Positions 1-6,616 of a stretch of 16,786 bases of DNA are shown here, in pieces (within the stretch, counting starts at the first letter, position 1; every line of letters starts with the position of its first letter). The position numbers were made by a program, and so were the translations under genes. The stretch spans positions 1-16,786 of the forward strand of contig DARY01000032.1 of NCBI GenBank assembly GCA_002503545.1, given 5' to 3'. Under the pieces are notes generated by a model. That model had not been told where the DNA came from. It saw only the letters and a list, made by a program, of their open reading frames with translations, and made no database searches. The DNA comes from Candidatus Methanomethylophilus sp. UBA78 (GTDB lineage: Archaea; Thermoplasmatota; Thermoplasmata; Methanomassiliicoccales; Methanomethylophilaceae).

Positions 1-1110
1 CCCACCAGGGACCTCATGGCCCTGCTGCAGCTCGACAACATAAAGCTGGCCTACGGGGAGGCGAAGAAGAACCTCTACGACGCCAAGGACGTCAGGAAGG
101 AGATCCTCCACACCATCCCCCTGAAGTACGGCGCCACCACCGACATCGCCCCCGACGTGAGGCTGACCTTCCACAACGCGGGCCACATCCTCGGCTCGGC
201 CATAGCCCACTTCCACGTCGGGGAGGGGGTGCACAACATCGCCTTCACCGGCGACACGAAGTACGAGAAGACCTGGCTCTTCAACCCCGCCAACACCAAG
301 TTCCCGAGGCTGGAGACCCTCGTCATAGAGTCCACCTACGGTGGCCACAACGACTACCAGCCCTCGAGGCAGGATGCGTCCGAGCAGCTCGGCGAGTACA
401 TAAAGGAGGCCTGCGCGCACGGCGGCAAGATCCTGATACCCGTCTTCGCCGTGGGACGTTCCCAGGAGGTCATGCTCGTGATAGAGGAGCTGGAGAGGAC
501 GGGGGCCATCCCGCCCCTGCCCGTGTACCTCGACGGCATGATATGGGAGGCCACCGCCATCCACACCGCCTACCCCGAGTACCTGAACACCCAGCTGAGG
601 ACGCAGATCTTCCAGAAGAACGAGAACCCCTTCCTCTCGCCCATCTTCCACAGGGTGGAGACCGCGGACATGAGGGAGACCATCTGCCACTCGCCGGACC
701 CCTGCATCGTCCTGGCCACCGGCGGAATGATGTCGGGAGGACCGGTCCTCGAGTACTTCAGGGAATGGGCGGACGACAGCCGCAACTGGCTCCTGTTCGT
801 GGGATACCAGAGCGAGAACAGCCTGGGAAGGACCATCCAGAAGGGGAGGTCGGACATCACCCTGCCCTTCAAGGGGAAGCAGGTCACCGTCAACATCAGG
901 ATGAACCGCGAGACCGTAGACGGGTTCTCCGGGCACTCCGACAGGAAGCAGATGATGGAGTACATCAAGAAGCTCGACCCGCGGCCCGACAGGATCATCA
1001 TCGGGCACGGGGAGGACAGGAAGTGCACCGACCTCGCCTCCTCGCTCTACAAGAAGTACAACATACAGACCGTCGCCCCCCAGAACCTGGAGACGGTGAG
1101 GCTGAAGTGA
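1..1110 (+). CDS. Archaeal beta-CASP ribonuclease aCPSF1 (FttA family), C-terminal part; cut by window edge
   Basis: This is the C-terminal part of a metallo-beta-lactamase/beta-CASP RNase. The reading frame is open to base 1 and the peptide begins inside the metallo-beta-lactamase fold, so the KH domains and the HxHxDH motif lie outside the window. Counting from the first Met (base 16), the visible motifs are His57 in NAGHILGS, Asp80 in FTGDTKY, the motif A Glu in VIESTYGG (105), motif B His307 in FSGHSD and motif C His331 in GHGED. Motif C His marks an RNA-acting rather than DNA-acting member. aCPSF1 is an endo/5'-3' exonuclease that trims 3' ends and drives transcription termination in archaea; full proteins are about 630 residues, and about 369 are present here. 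The gene overlaps ubiX by 4 bases (GTGA). The family call is firm, and the subtype rests on the close match to aCPSF1 around TRDLMALLQLD. Confidence 0.93.
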   Translation, partial: PTRDLMALLQLDNIKLAYGEAKKNLYDAKDVRKEILHTIPLKYGATTDIAPDVRLTFHNAGHILGSAIAHFHVGEGVHNIAFTGDTKYEKTWLFNPANTKFPRLETLVIESTYGGHNDYQPSRQDASEQLGEYIKEACAHGGKILIPVFAVGRSQEVMLVIEELERTGAIPPLPVYLDGMIWEATAIHTAYPEYLNTQLRTQIFQKNENPFLSPIFHRVETADMRETICHSPDPCIVLATGGMMSGGPVLEYFREWADDSRNWLLFVGYQSENSLGRTIQKGRSDITLPFKGKQVTVNIRMNRETVDGFSGHSDRKQMMEYIKKLDPRPDRIIIGHGEDRKCTDLASSLYKKYNIQTVAPQNLETVRLK

Positions 1111-1664
1111 GATCCGTAGTGGCCATGACCGGCGCATCGGGAGCCGTGTACGGCGTGAGGCTCCTGCAGAACCTCCCCGGGGAGAAGATACTCGTCATGT
1201 CGGAGACGGCGAAGACGATCATCCCCGCCGAGACCGGTTACACCCCGGAGCAGGTCGGGGCCATGGCGGACGCCGTCTACTCCGACGGAGACCTCGCGGC
1301 CCCCATCGCCTCCGGGACCTTCGACTACGACGTCCTCTTCGTCGTCCCCTGCACCGAGTCCTCCGTGGCGAAGTTCGCCTGCGGGATCGCCGACACCCTG
1401 ATATCGAGGGCGTTCATGTGCGCCGTCAAGGAGGGCAGGAAGACCGTCCTCGTGGTGAGGGAGACCCCCAAGAGCGCCATAATGCTGGAGAACGAGCTCA
1501 AGCTCGCCAGGCTCGGCGTCGTCATAATGGATGCGAACCCCGCCTTCTACCACCAACCGGAGACGGTCGACGACATGGTCAACTTCGTGGTGGGCCGGTG
1601 CCTCATGCAGGCAGGGGTCAAACAGAATCTTTTCAGAACGTGGGGAGAGGGGCCGTCGGACTGA
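1107..1664 (+). CDS. ubiX: Flavin prenyltransferase UbiX
   Basis: This 185-residue protein has the normal UbiX length. It adds a dimethylallyl unit to FMN to give prenylated FMN, the cofactor of UbiD-type decarboxylases. Visible family motifs are the N-terminal flavin loop MTGASGA (7-13), the segment DVLFVVPCTESSVAKFACG (75-93), RETP (118-121) and the C-terminal PAFYHQPETVDDMV stretch. The chosen start is the GTG at 1107, which overlaps the TGA of the preceding RNase gene as GTGA. A Met at residue 7 would cut into the flavin loop, so it is not the start. The two genes are probably translationally coupled. In archaea without quinones a plausible client is the UbiD-like decarboxylase of the modified mevalonate pathway; no ubiD lies in this window, so that role is inferred. 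Confidence 0.93.
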   Translation: MRSVVAMTGASGAVYGVRLLQNLPGEKILVMSETAKTIIPAETGYTPEQVGAMADAVYSDGDLAAPIASGTFDYDVLFVVPCTESSVAKFACGIADTLISRAFMCAVKEGRKTVLVVRETPKSAIMLENELKLARLGVVIMDANPAFYHQPETVDDMVNFVVGRCLMQAGVKQNLFRTWGEGPSD

Positions 1665-1675
1665 GTCCGGCGGCC

Positions 1676-1716
1676 GGTCCCCCTGCGGAACGGTGTTTCA
1701 GCGGCAGGAAGGGTCC
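1676..1716. terminator. Possible hairpin between convergent ubiX and leuS
   Basis: The 54-base gap between the convergent genes holds an imperfect hairpin: CCCCCTGC-type bases at 1679-1686 pair with GCAGG (1704-1708) plus GGG (1711-1713), with an AA bulge and a 17-base loop. No T-run follows on either strand, so termination is only a guess from position. Confidence 0.25.
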
Positions 1717-1718
1717 AG

Positions 1719-4625
1719 TCAGCAGAGGTAGATGGCGGGCCTTCCCGGGACCGCGACGCGGGCCTTGTTGGAGGGGTCGAACCTGCCCTCGTCGTCGGCG
1801 CCGTATATCTCCGTCTCCATGCCGGTCTCCGCGGCGATGAAATCTCCGGCGGACCTCAGGAGGGCCTCCTCGTCGAGTTCGGCGAGGGCCTTCTTGTCCT
1901 TCAGGTTGGACCTCATCAGGTCTATCGCGACCTTCTTGACGAAGTCGGGGATCTCCTTGCCCTTCTTCCTGAGCTCCTCGTCGGCCATGCACTTCTTGGT
2001 CAGGTCGGGGATGGTGAGGTTGCCCGCCTCCGCCATGGCGATGGCGTCTCTCAGGACCCCGAGCTTCCACATCGGGGTCGTGTAGATGACGGCCTTGGAC
2101 ACCTCGGTCTTCGCCATCTTCCTGATCTCGTTGACGTCGCCGATGACCTCCTGGATGAGGCTCTCGCCGTACTCCGCGGCCGCATCCCTCCGGGAATCGT
2201 CCGCTTCGGGGAACTGGGCCTCGGATGCGAGTCCCTCGAACCCGGCCTCCTCCCAGAGCTCCTCCGCTACGTGCGGGGTGATCGGCATCATCGCGTTGAT
2301 CCATATGCGGAGGGCCTGCATGACCGTCTCCCTGCTCCTCCCGCCGCGGCGGACGTACCAGCGCATGTCGCTGGCCATGTCGTAGTACACGGCGGTGGCC
2401 ATCTGCCTGAGGTCGTACCTGTCCATGGCCGCCCTGATCTCCGACACGCGCGTGTTGAGCCTGGACAGGAGCCATGCGTCGATGCCCGACGGGGGGACGT
2501 CGGCCTCGGATGCGATGAGGTCGGAGACCGCGGACATGATGTTCTCCAGTTTCTGCCTGTAGGTGAAGACGAGGTCCTCGTCCCACTCGACGTCGACGAA
2601 CATGCTCGCCACGTGGGCGTAGTAGAGCCTCATGCTGTCGGCCCCGAACTTGGCGACCGCGCCGGGGATGGGCTGCGCGCCTCCCTTGGACTTCGAGATC
2701 TTGTCCTTGTTCTTGCCGGTGACGTACCAGTTGACGATTATGCCCTTGGGCTGCATGGCGTCCGGGAGGATGGCCCGGTGGTTCATGAGGAACACCGGGA
2801 AGTGGACGGTCATGTGCTCCTTCCCGCCCAGGTTGATGTCCAGCGGGTACCAGTAGTGGACGTCCCGGCGGATCTCCTCCAGGAGCCCCTCCTCTATGCC
2901 GGTCGCCGCGGAGACCGCGGCGGGCTCGCCCTTCTCGAGGACGACGTAGTCGAAGAACGCCGGGGTCATCTGCTCGGGCGCTATCCGCCCGCTGTTGGAG
3001 TACAGCGAGATCGTGTAGAAGAGGGGGTAGAGGGTGGAGTCCGAGATGGCCTCGATGATCCACTTGCCGTCGAAGGGGAACCTGGTCCCGAGCCAGTTGC
3101 CGAGCCTGACGCAGGCCCTCTCCCTGTACCAGTCGAGGACCCCCTGCACATTCTCGTAGTACTGCGAAGGGAAGATCTCCATGTCCCTGCAGTGCTCCTT
3201 CGTGGCGTCCGTCAGGTCCCTGTCGGCGTAGTTGATGAACCACTGGTCGTCTATCCTCTTTATGTGGACCCTCTGTCCGCACCTGCAGACGACCTCCTCG
3301 GTCAGGTCCCTGAACAGCTCCGCCTCCCCGGAGGCGAGCATGGCCTGCTGGATCCTGTCCTTGGCCTCCTCGACGCGCATGCCGGAGAACTCCCCGCAGC
3401 CGTCCTTCATCACTCCCATGTGGTAACCGTCCTTGTAGACCTGCTTCTTGGCCTCGTCCATGAGCTCCCTGAACCTGGCCGGGTCCTTCACCGACTGGAT
3501 CTTCATCTTCTCGATGACGTCCTGGGCGGGGAAGTCCCCGTATCCCTTGATGGAGATGATGGATATCGGGACGACCGCGTCGACGACCTCCCGGGGGATG
3601 CCGTACTTCCCGGTGAGGTCGGGGTCCGCCTTCGCGAGCTGCAGGGAGTTCCAGTCGTCGGGGGCGTCCGACGGACAGGAGGTCACGAGTCCCGTACCGA
3701 CGTCGGGGTCCACGAACCCGGCGGGGAAGACGGGGATCTCCCTGTGCGTCAGCGGGGCGGTGCAGGTCAGACCGATAAGGTCCCTCCCGGCGACCCTCCC
3801 GACCTCCTCGACCCCGTCGAACTGCAGCGACATCTTCTCGGCGCACTGGGGGGAGACGACCCACTTCTCGTCCCCCTTCGCCACCACGGAGTACTCGAGG
3901 TCGGGCCTGGCCCAGAAGCAGACCTGGCCGTAGACGGTCTCGGGGCGGAGCGTGGCGGCCACGAGGAAGAACTTCCTCTCCCCGCACCAGAACTTCAGGA
4001 GGGTGTACTCCTGCGTCTCGGCCATGCCGCCCTTGGAGATGTCGGTCTCGCTGGGATCGACGGCGACGGGGCCGTGGACGGGGCAGAACGGCGCGTAGTA
4101 GGGCTTCTGCACGAGCAGGTCCCTCTCCTTCAGCTTGGTGAACTGCCACTCTATGAACTTGGCGTAGTCGGGGTAGAGGGTGCAGGTGAACCTCCTCCAG
4201 TCGGCGAGGAAGCCGAATCTCTTCCAGTAATCGTTCTGGTAGACGTTGTTGAAGAAGTCGACGACGTCCATGGGCTCCTTGAGCCTCTCTATCTCCTCCT
4301 CCGGGCATCCGTTCCTCAGGAGGTAGTCGATGGTCTTCTCGTCCCTCTTGGCGATCTTGGCGGCGAGGGAGATGGCCCCGTTCCCGGTGGCGTGGGTGCC
4401 GACGGGGAAGAGGACGTTGTACCCCGTCATCCTCTTGTACCTCCCCAGGGCGTCGGCGTAGGTGTACCCTCTGAGATGCCCGACGTGGAGGTATCCGGTC
4501 AGTCCGGGGTATGCGAAGATCAGCATGAACTTGGGTCTGCCGTCCTGCCTCTCGGATTCGTTCAGTTTCTTCTCTGCCCATTTGGACTGCCACTTCCTCT
4601 CCATCTCGGCGTAATCGCGGCTCAT
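1719..4625 (-). CDS. leuS: Leucyl-tRNA synthetase, archaeal type
   Basis: This class I aminoacyl-tRNA synthetase of 968 residues charges tRNA-Leu. The Rossmann-fold signature HVGH is at residues 47-50 (HIGH motif), and KISKS (642-646) is the KMSKS loop. The long insertion between them, roughly 190-480, contains the CP1 editing-domain stretch VGTGLVTSCPSDAPDDW with the editing-site Asp. Overall length and order match archaeal/eukaryotic-type LeuRS rather than the bacterial form. The start is the ATG at 4623-4625, preceded by AAAAGGTGAACAG; longer in-frame starts (to 4823) would extend through the promoter and add non-conserved sequence. The gene stands alone, convergent with ubiX and divergent from the ribbon-helix-helix gene. 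A tRNA-Leu gene lies further along the window but is not linked to it. Confidence 0.97.
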   Translation of the reverse strand: MSRDYAEMERKWQSKWAEKKLNESERQDGRPKFMLIFAYPGLTGYLHVGHLRGYTYADALGRYKRMTGYNVLFPVGTHATGNGAISLAAKIAKRDEKTIDYLLRNGCPEEEIERLKEPMDVVDFFNNVYQNDYWKRFGFLADWRRFTCTLYPDYAKFIEWQFTKLKERDLLVQKPYYAPFCPVHGPVAVDPSETDISKGGMAETQEYTLLKFWCGERKFFLVAATLRPETVYGQVCFWARPDLEYSVVAKGDEKWVVSPQCAEKMSLQFDGVEEVGRVAGRDLIGLTCTAPLTHREIPVFPAGFVDPDVGTGLVTSCPSDAPDDWNSLQLAKADPDLTGKYGIPREVVDAVVPISIISIKGYGDFPAQDVIEKMKIQSVKDPARFRELMDEAKKQVYKDGYHMGVMKDGCGEFSGMRVEEAKDRIQQAMLASGEAELFRDLTEEVVCRCGQRVHIKRIDDQWFINYADRDLTDATKEHCRDMEIFPSQYYENVQGVLDWYRERACVRLGNWLGTRFPFDGKWIIEAISDSTLYPLFYTISLYSNSGRIAPEQMTPAFFDYVVLEKGEPAAVSAATGIEEGLLEEIRRDVHYWYPLDINLGGKEHMTVHFPVFLMNHRAILPDAMQPKGIIVNWYVTGKNKDKISKSKGGAQPIPGAVAKFGADSMRLYYAHVASMFVDVEWDEDLVFTYRQKLENIMSAVSDLIASEADVPPSGIDAWLLSRLNTRVSEIRAAMDRYDLRQMATAVYYDMASDMRWYVRRGGRSRETVMQALRIWINAMMPITPHVAEELWEEAGFEGLASEAQFPEADDSRRDAAAEYGESLIQEVIGDVNEIRKMAKTEVSKAVIYTTPMWKLGVLRDAIAMAEAGNLTIPDLTKKCMADEELRKKGKEIPDFVKKVAIDLMRSNLKDKKALAELDEEALLRSAGDFIAAETGMETEIYGADDEGRFDPSNKARVAVPGRPAIYLC

Positions 4626-4664
4626 CTGTTCACCTTTTCTATAACGCGCGCGATTGTATCGTAT

Positions 4665-4673
4665 CATATAAAC
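4665..4673 (-). promoter_or_regulatory. Candidate TATA box of leuS
   Basis: Read on the minus strand this is GTTTATATG, about 40 bases upstream of the leuS ATG. It would place the transcription start near 4640-4645, just ahead of the GGTGA ribosome-binding site. Confidence 0.5.
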
Positions 4674-4871
4674 AATCCTATGAGCGGGAAGGTCTCCGGG
4701 GATCCGCGGCCGTTGCCGCCGGACCCTCTTCCCGTCGGACGGCTGTAGCACGAACCCCTCCGTGCGGCGGCGGTTTCTGCTGTCTGCAATGTTTAATATA
4801 TCTGCTGCAACATGGTATGGCACTCTCAGAAGGATGATGTTCCGGTATTTTTCTCCGGAATCTCGTACTCC

Positions 4872-4923
4872 TGTCGGACACGGACACTTTTTGTCCGACG
4901 ATTTGTCCTACAGTTGTCCGACA
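4872..4923. promoter_or_regulatory. Operator-like repeat cluster, TTGTCCGAC units
   Basis: Three direct copies of TTGTCC(G/T)AC start at 4891, 4903 and 4914, about one DNA helical turn apart. Upstream lie inverted copies, TGTCGGACA (4872-4880) and a degenerate CGGACAC (4881-4887). The last copy ends three bases before the TATA box at 4927. Short direct repeats at helical-turn spacing are typical targets of ribbon-helix-helix repressors, and the next gene encodes one, so autoregulation is likely but inferred. Confidence 0.65.
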
Positions 4924-4926
4924 GAA

Positions 4927-4933
4927 TTATATA
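4927..4933 (+). promoter_or_regulatory. Candidate TATA box of the RHH-ftsZ-like genes
   Basis: TTATATA sits directly downstream of the repeat cluster. Archaeal spacing predicts a transcription start near 4953-4958, at or beside the ATG of the 19-codon upstream ORF. Confidence 0.6.
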
Positions 4934-4954
4934 CCAACCAAAGCATAGGGAGAG

Positions 4955-5014
4955 ATGCAAGTAAAAGGCATAGGGATGGGACTCTACGATACTTGCAAGG
5001 AAGCATCGGAATGA
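4955..5014 (+). CDS. Possible 19-codon upstream ORF of the RHH gene
   Basis: ATG at 4955 opens a 19-residue frame, MQVKGIGMGLYDTCKEASE, with a second in-frame ATG at 4976 preceded by CATAGGG. It ends in TGA at 5012-5014, overlapping the ATG (5011) of the RHH gene as ATGA. The first ATG falls at the expected transcription start, so it could be read as a leaderless mRNA, or translation could begin at 4976. The overlap would allow translational coupling. Such a short frame can arise by chance and no homologue is recognised. Confidence 0.3.
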   Translation: MQVKGIGMGLYDTCKEASE

Positions 5015-5373
5015 CGAACGAGGAAGGTGTGAAGATTTCGATAAGGCTGTCCAACGAGGACATGCAGCTCATCCAGGATTTCATGGAAGAGCACGATCTC
5101 GACGTAACCACCTCGTCCTTCATCCGCGATGCGATCCGCGGCTACATAGCCAGCAAAAAAGTACCTGCTGAGGCTGGCGAGGATGGGATTTACGTCCGCC
5201 TCAGCGAGGTACTGATCCAGGCTATGGAGAACATGAGGAAAGAGGGGATAATCTTCGACAACGAGAGCTACATCAGACAGCTCATAATGACGGACCTGAT
5301 CCCCAAGGAATCCCTGGAGAGCACCAAGGCCAACGCCTTCAAGGCGGCCCAGGAAGCCTCGCGGATGATGTGA
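5011..5373 (+). CDS. Tandem ribbon-helix-helix DNA-binding protein
   Basis: This is a 120-residue protein with two copies of an RHH (CopG/Arc/MetJ-like) fold. Copy 1 spans about 7-46 (KISIRLSNEDMQLIQDF, then SSFIRDAIRGYI). Copy 2 spans about 59-97 (IYVRLSEVLIQAMENM, then ESYIRQLIMTDLI). Both show the strand-helix-turn-helix pattern with xIRxxI in the second helix. Most RHH proteins have one copy and dimerise; a tandem protein could fold as a pseudo-dimer. The start is the ATG at 5011 with AAGGA nine bases upstream; the frame stays open to 4762, but that would run through the TATA box and repeats. It probably binds the repeats at 4872-4923. The FtsZ-like gene follows after 107 bases, so a role in controlling that gene, as CdrS does for ftsZ2 in haloarchaea, is a reasonable inference. 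Confidence 0.8.
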   Translation: MTNEEGVKISIRLSNEDMQLIQDFMEEHDLDVTTSSFIRDAIRGYIASKKVPAEAGEDGIYVRLSEVLIQAMENMRKEGIIFDNESYIRQLIMTDLIPKESLESTKANAFKAAQEASRMM

Positions 5374-5400
5374 AAAGGCCAGTCAGTCAGAGGGGATGGA

Positions 5401-5429
5401 GGCGGTCCCGGGATGGGATGGGGATCGCC
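5401..5429 (+). promoter_or_regulatory. Hairpin in the leader of the FtsZ-like gene
   Basis: GGCGGTCCC (5401-5409) pairs with GGGATCGCC (5421-5429) as a 9-bp stem with one G-U pair and an 11-base G-rich loop. It lies in the 107-base gap between the RHH stop and the FtsZ-like start. No T-run follows, so an mRNA-processing or attenuation role is as likely as termination. The same stretch has four runs of three or more G. Confidence 0.4.
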
Positions 5430-5480
5430 GGATAACATCCGCACACCAGAACATAGCACCGAACAGAAGGGGGATGCAGA

Positions 5481-6188
5481 ATGATAATCACTGAGGAAGC
5501 GAAGGCGAGCGTCCTGTCGGACATCGCGGTCTCCGGGGACCCGCGCATAGCGGTCATCGGAGTCGGGGGTGCCGGCTGCAGGATAGCCTCCATGCTCTAC
5601 GGCCGCATGAGCCGCGTGGGCGTCATAGCGGTCAACACCGACAGGAAGGCCCTCGAGGAGACCTCCGCCGACAGCAGGATCTACATATGCAAGGAGGTCA
5701 CCAAGGGTCTCGGCACCAGAGGCGACCCCGCCCTCGGGAAGAAGTGCGCACAGATCCATGAAAACGAGATCATGAGCGCGATCAGCGGCTACAACATGGC
5801 CATCATCGTCGCCGGAATGGGCGGCGGAACCGGAACGGGGGCCGCCCCCGTCATCGCGGAGCTCTGCGACCGCGTCGGAGTGACCGTCGCCGCCGTGGAC
5901 ATCATGCCCTTCTCCTTCGAAGGGGACAGGGCGGTAAAGGCAGCGGAGGGCCACAGGACCCTGCATGCCAGATGCCCCTACCTGGTACAGGTGTTCAACG
6001 AGAGGTCCCTGACCCATGAGGGGGTCTCCACCATGGGTGACGCCCTGAACATGGTCAACATGTCAGTCGTCAAGTCCATCGACAACTTCGTCAGGGACGC
6101 ACCGATGATCGTGAAGAAGAGGGCCGCCGAGAAGGTCGGCTCCGTGAAAGAGATGGGGAGCGCCGGCCAGTCCGCACAGCTCTCCTGA
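5481..6188 (+). CDS. Short FtsZ/tubulin-family GTPase-like protein lacking the C-terminal domain
   Basis: This 235-residue protein matches the N-terminal GTP-binding domain of FtsZ: GVGGAGCRI (27-35, loop T1), AVNTD (50-54), GLGTRGDP (76-83, T3), the tubulin signature GMGGGTGTGAAP (112-123, T4), PFSFEG (143-148, T5) and Asn173 (T6). It ends about 60 residues later, after a helix that looks like H7, with a charged tail. The T7 loop (NxDFxD type) that completes the active site of the neighbouring subunit, and the whole C-terminal domain, are missing; true FtsZ has about 350-400 residues. The stop is followed by no recognisable C-terminal FtsZ sequence in any forward frame, so this is not a simple frameshift. 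The start is the ATG at 5481 with a GGGGGAT ribosome-binding site (5470-5475). It may bind GTP without normal polymer-driven hydrolysis and may modulate another FtsZ. Its function is unknown. Confidence 0.85.
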   Translation: MIITEEAKASVLSDIAVSGDPRIAVIGVGGAGCRIASMLYGRMSRVGVIAVNTDRKALEETSADSRIYICKEVTKGLGTRGDPALGKKCAQIHENEIMSAISGYNMAIIVAGMGGGTGTGAAPVIAELCDRVGVTVAAVDIMPFSFEGDRAVKAAEGHRTLHARCPYLVQVFNERSLTHEGVSTMGDALNMVNMSVVKSIDNFVRDAPMIVKKRAAEKVGSVKEMGSAGQSAQLS

Positions 6189-6201
6189 AATCGAACTACT
6201 G

Positions 6202-6221
6202 CCGGCCGGAATCACGGCCGG
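6202..6221 (+). terminator. Hairpin after the FtsZ-like gene
   Basis: A perfect 7-bp stem, CCGGCCG (6202-6208) and CGGCCGG (6215-6221), with a 6-base loop lies 14 bases after the stop. The same stretch can be read as a 10-bp direct repeat GGCCGGAATC (6204-6213, 6216-6225). It has no T-run, so the terminator role comes from position only. Confidence 0.4.
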
Positions 6222-6456
6222 AATCCTCCACAAACGGCCTCCCGGTCTGCGACTGCCATCGCATTTGTTCTCGCCGGGGGGCCGGTCCACAACAACGGCG
6301 GAATTCCTCCCCGCCGGACGGATTTCCCTCATCGCGTTCTTCACGGACCTCACGTAATCGGCCACATGCTCCGGCGATCCCCTCCGTACCTCTCGAGGGG
6401 GAACACGCAGGCGGGCATGGCCGTCGAGGTCCCCGGATGTGTCGAAGACCCACCGG

Positions 6457-6482
6457 AACAATGAACATAATTGTTCATTGTT
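6457..6482. promoter_or_regulatory. Perfect palindrome with 11-bp arms
   Basis: The left arm is AACAATGAACA (6457-6467), the spacer TAAT, and the right arm TGTTCATTGTT (6472-6482). It is AT-rich and exact, which fits a binding site for a dimeric regulator better than a terminator. No regulator can be assigned. Confidence 0.6.
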
Positions 6483-6542
6483 TTCACGGAGGAAGTGTAG
6501 ACTCGCCGCATTGCGGAAGGGACGGGGATGCGGGAGACTTCG

Positions 6543-6560
6543 TATATAACGATTGTTATA
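6543..6560. promoter_or_regulatory. TATA-like box overlapped by a dyad, TATAAC-GATT-GTTATA
   Basis: TATATAA at 6543-6549 is a good archaeal TATA box and is covered by an inverted repeat (6545-6550 and 6555-6560). Read forward it would start a transcript near 6570, giving sufC a leader of about 125 bases or making a short RNA. Because of the symmetry it could also fire leftward. Confidence 0.4.
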
Positions 6561-6616
6561 ATTTCATCCAATACCCGCTTTCTTCCGAGGTTAACACCCC
6601 CTGTCCAGCATGGATA

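Larger units (their letters stand above)
4626..5010. other. Divergent intergenic region between leuS and the RHH gene (385 bases)
   Basis: No full-size gene is supported here. From left to right it holds the leuS promoter; an AT-rich TTTAATATAT at 4792-4801, flanked by two TCTGCTG copies (4776-4782, 4801-4807), that could be a second TATA box in either direction; an inverted repeat TTCCGG/CCGGAA (4840-4845, 4855-4860) with a T-rich 9-base loop; the TTGTCCGAC repeat cluster (4872-4923); a TATA box (4927-4933); and a short upstream ORF (4955-5014). Confidence 0.6.

Noticed and set aside
1633..4593. Long Arg/Gly-rich minus-strand frame shifted against leuS
   Set aside because: It overlaps leuS in another frame and has low-complexity composition typical of a frame shadow.
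2271..4748. Very long forward frame (825 residues) antisense to leuS
   Set aside because: It is a mirror of codon bias in a GC-rich gene: low-complexity Val/Gly/Asp/Leu-rich sequence with no domains.
4626..4823. In-frame N-terminal extension of LeuRS
   Set aside because: It would pass through the leuS TATA element, and the GGTGA site is well placed for the ATG at 4625.
4872..4923. The repeat cluster as a CRISPR array or replication origin
   Set aside because: The units are 9 bases with 2-3 base gaps, far too short for CRISPR, and no Orc1/Cdc6 gene is nearby.
4762..5010. In-frame N-terminal extension of the RHH protein
   Set aside because: It crosses the repeat cluster and the TATA box, and its residues are not RHH-like; the ATG at 5011 begins right before the first RHH strand.
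6063..6461. Minus-strand open frame of 132 residues overlapping the end of the FtsZ-like gene
   Set aside because: A segment (around EHVADYVRSVKNAMREI) looks protein-like and GC-rich at third positions, but the frame runs antisense through a conserved gene, its start lies inside the 26-base palindrome, and no family is recognised. A degraded gene remnant cannot be excluded.
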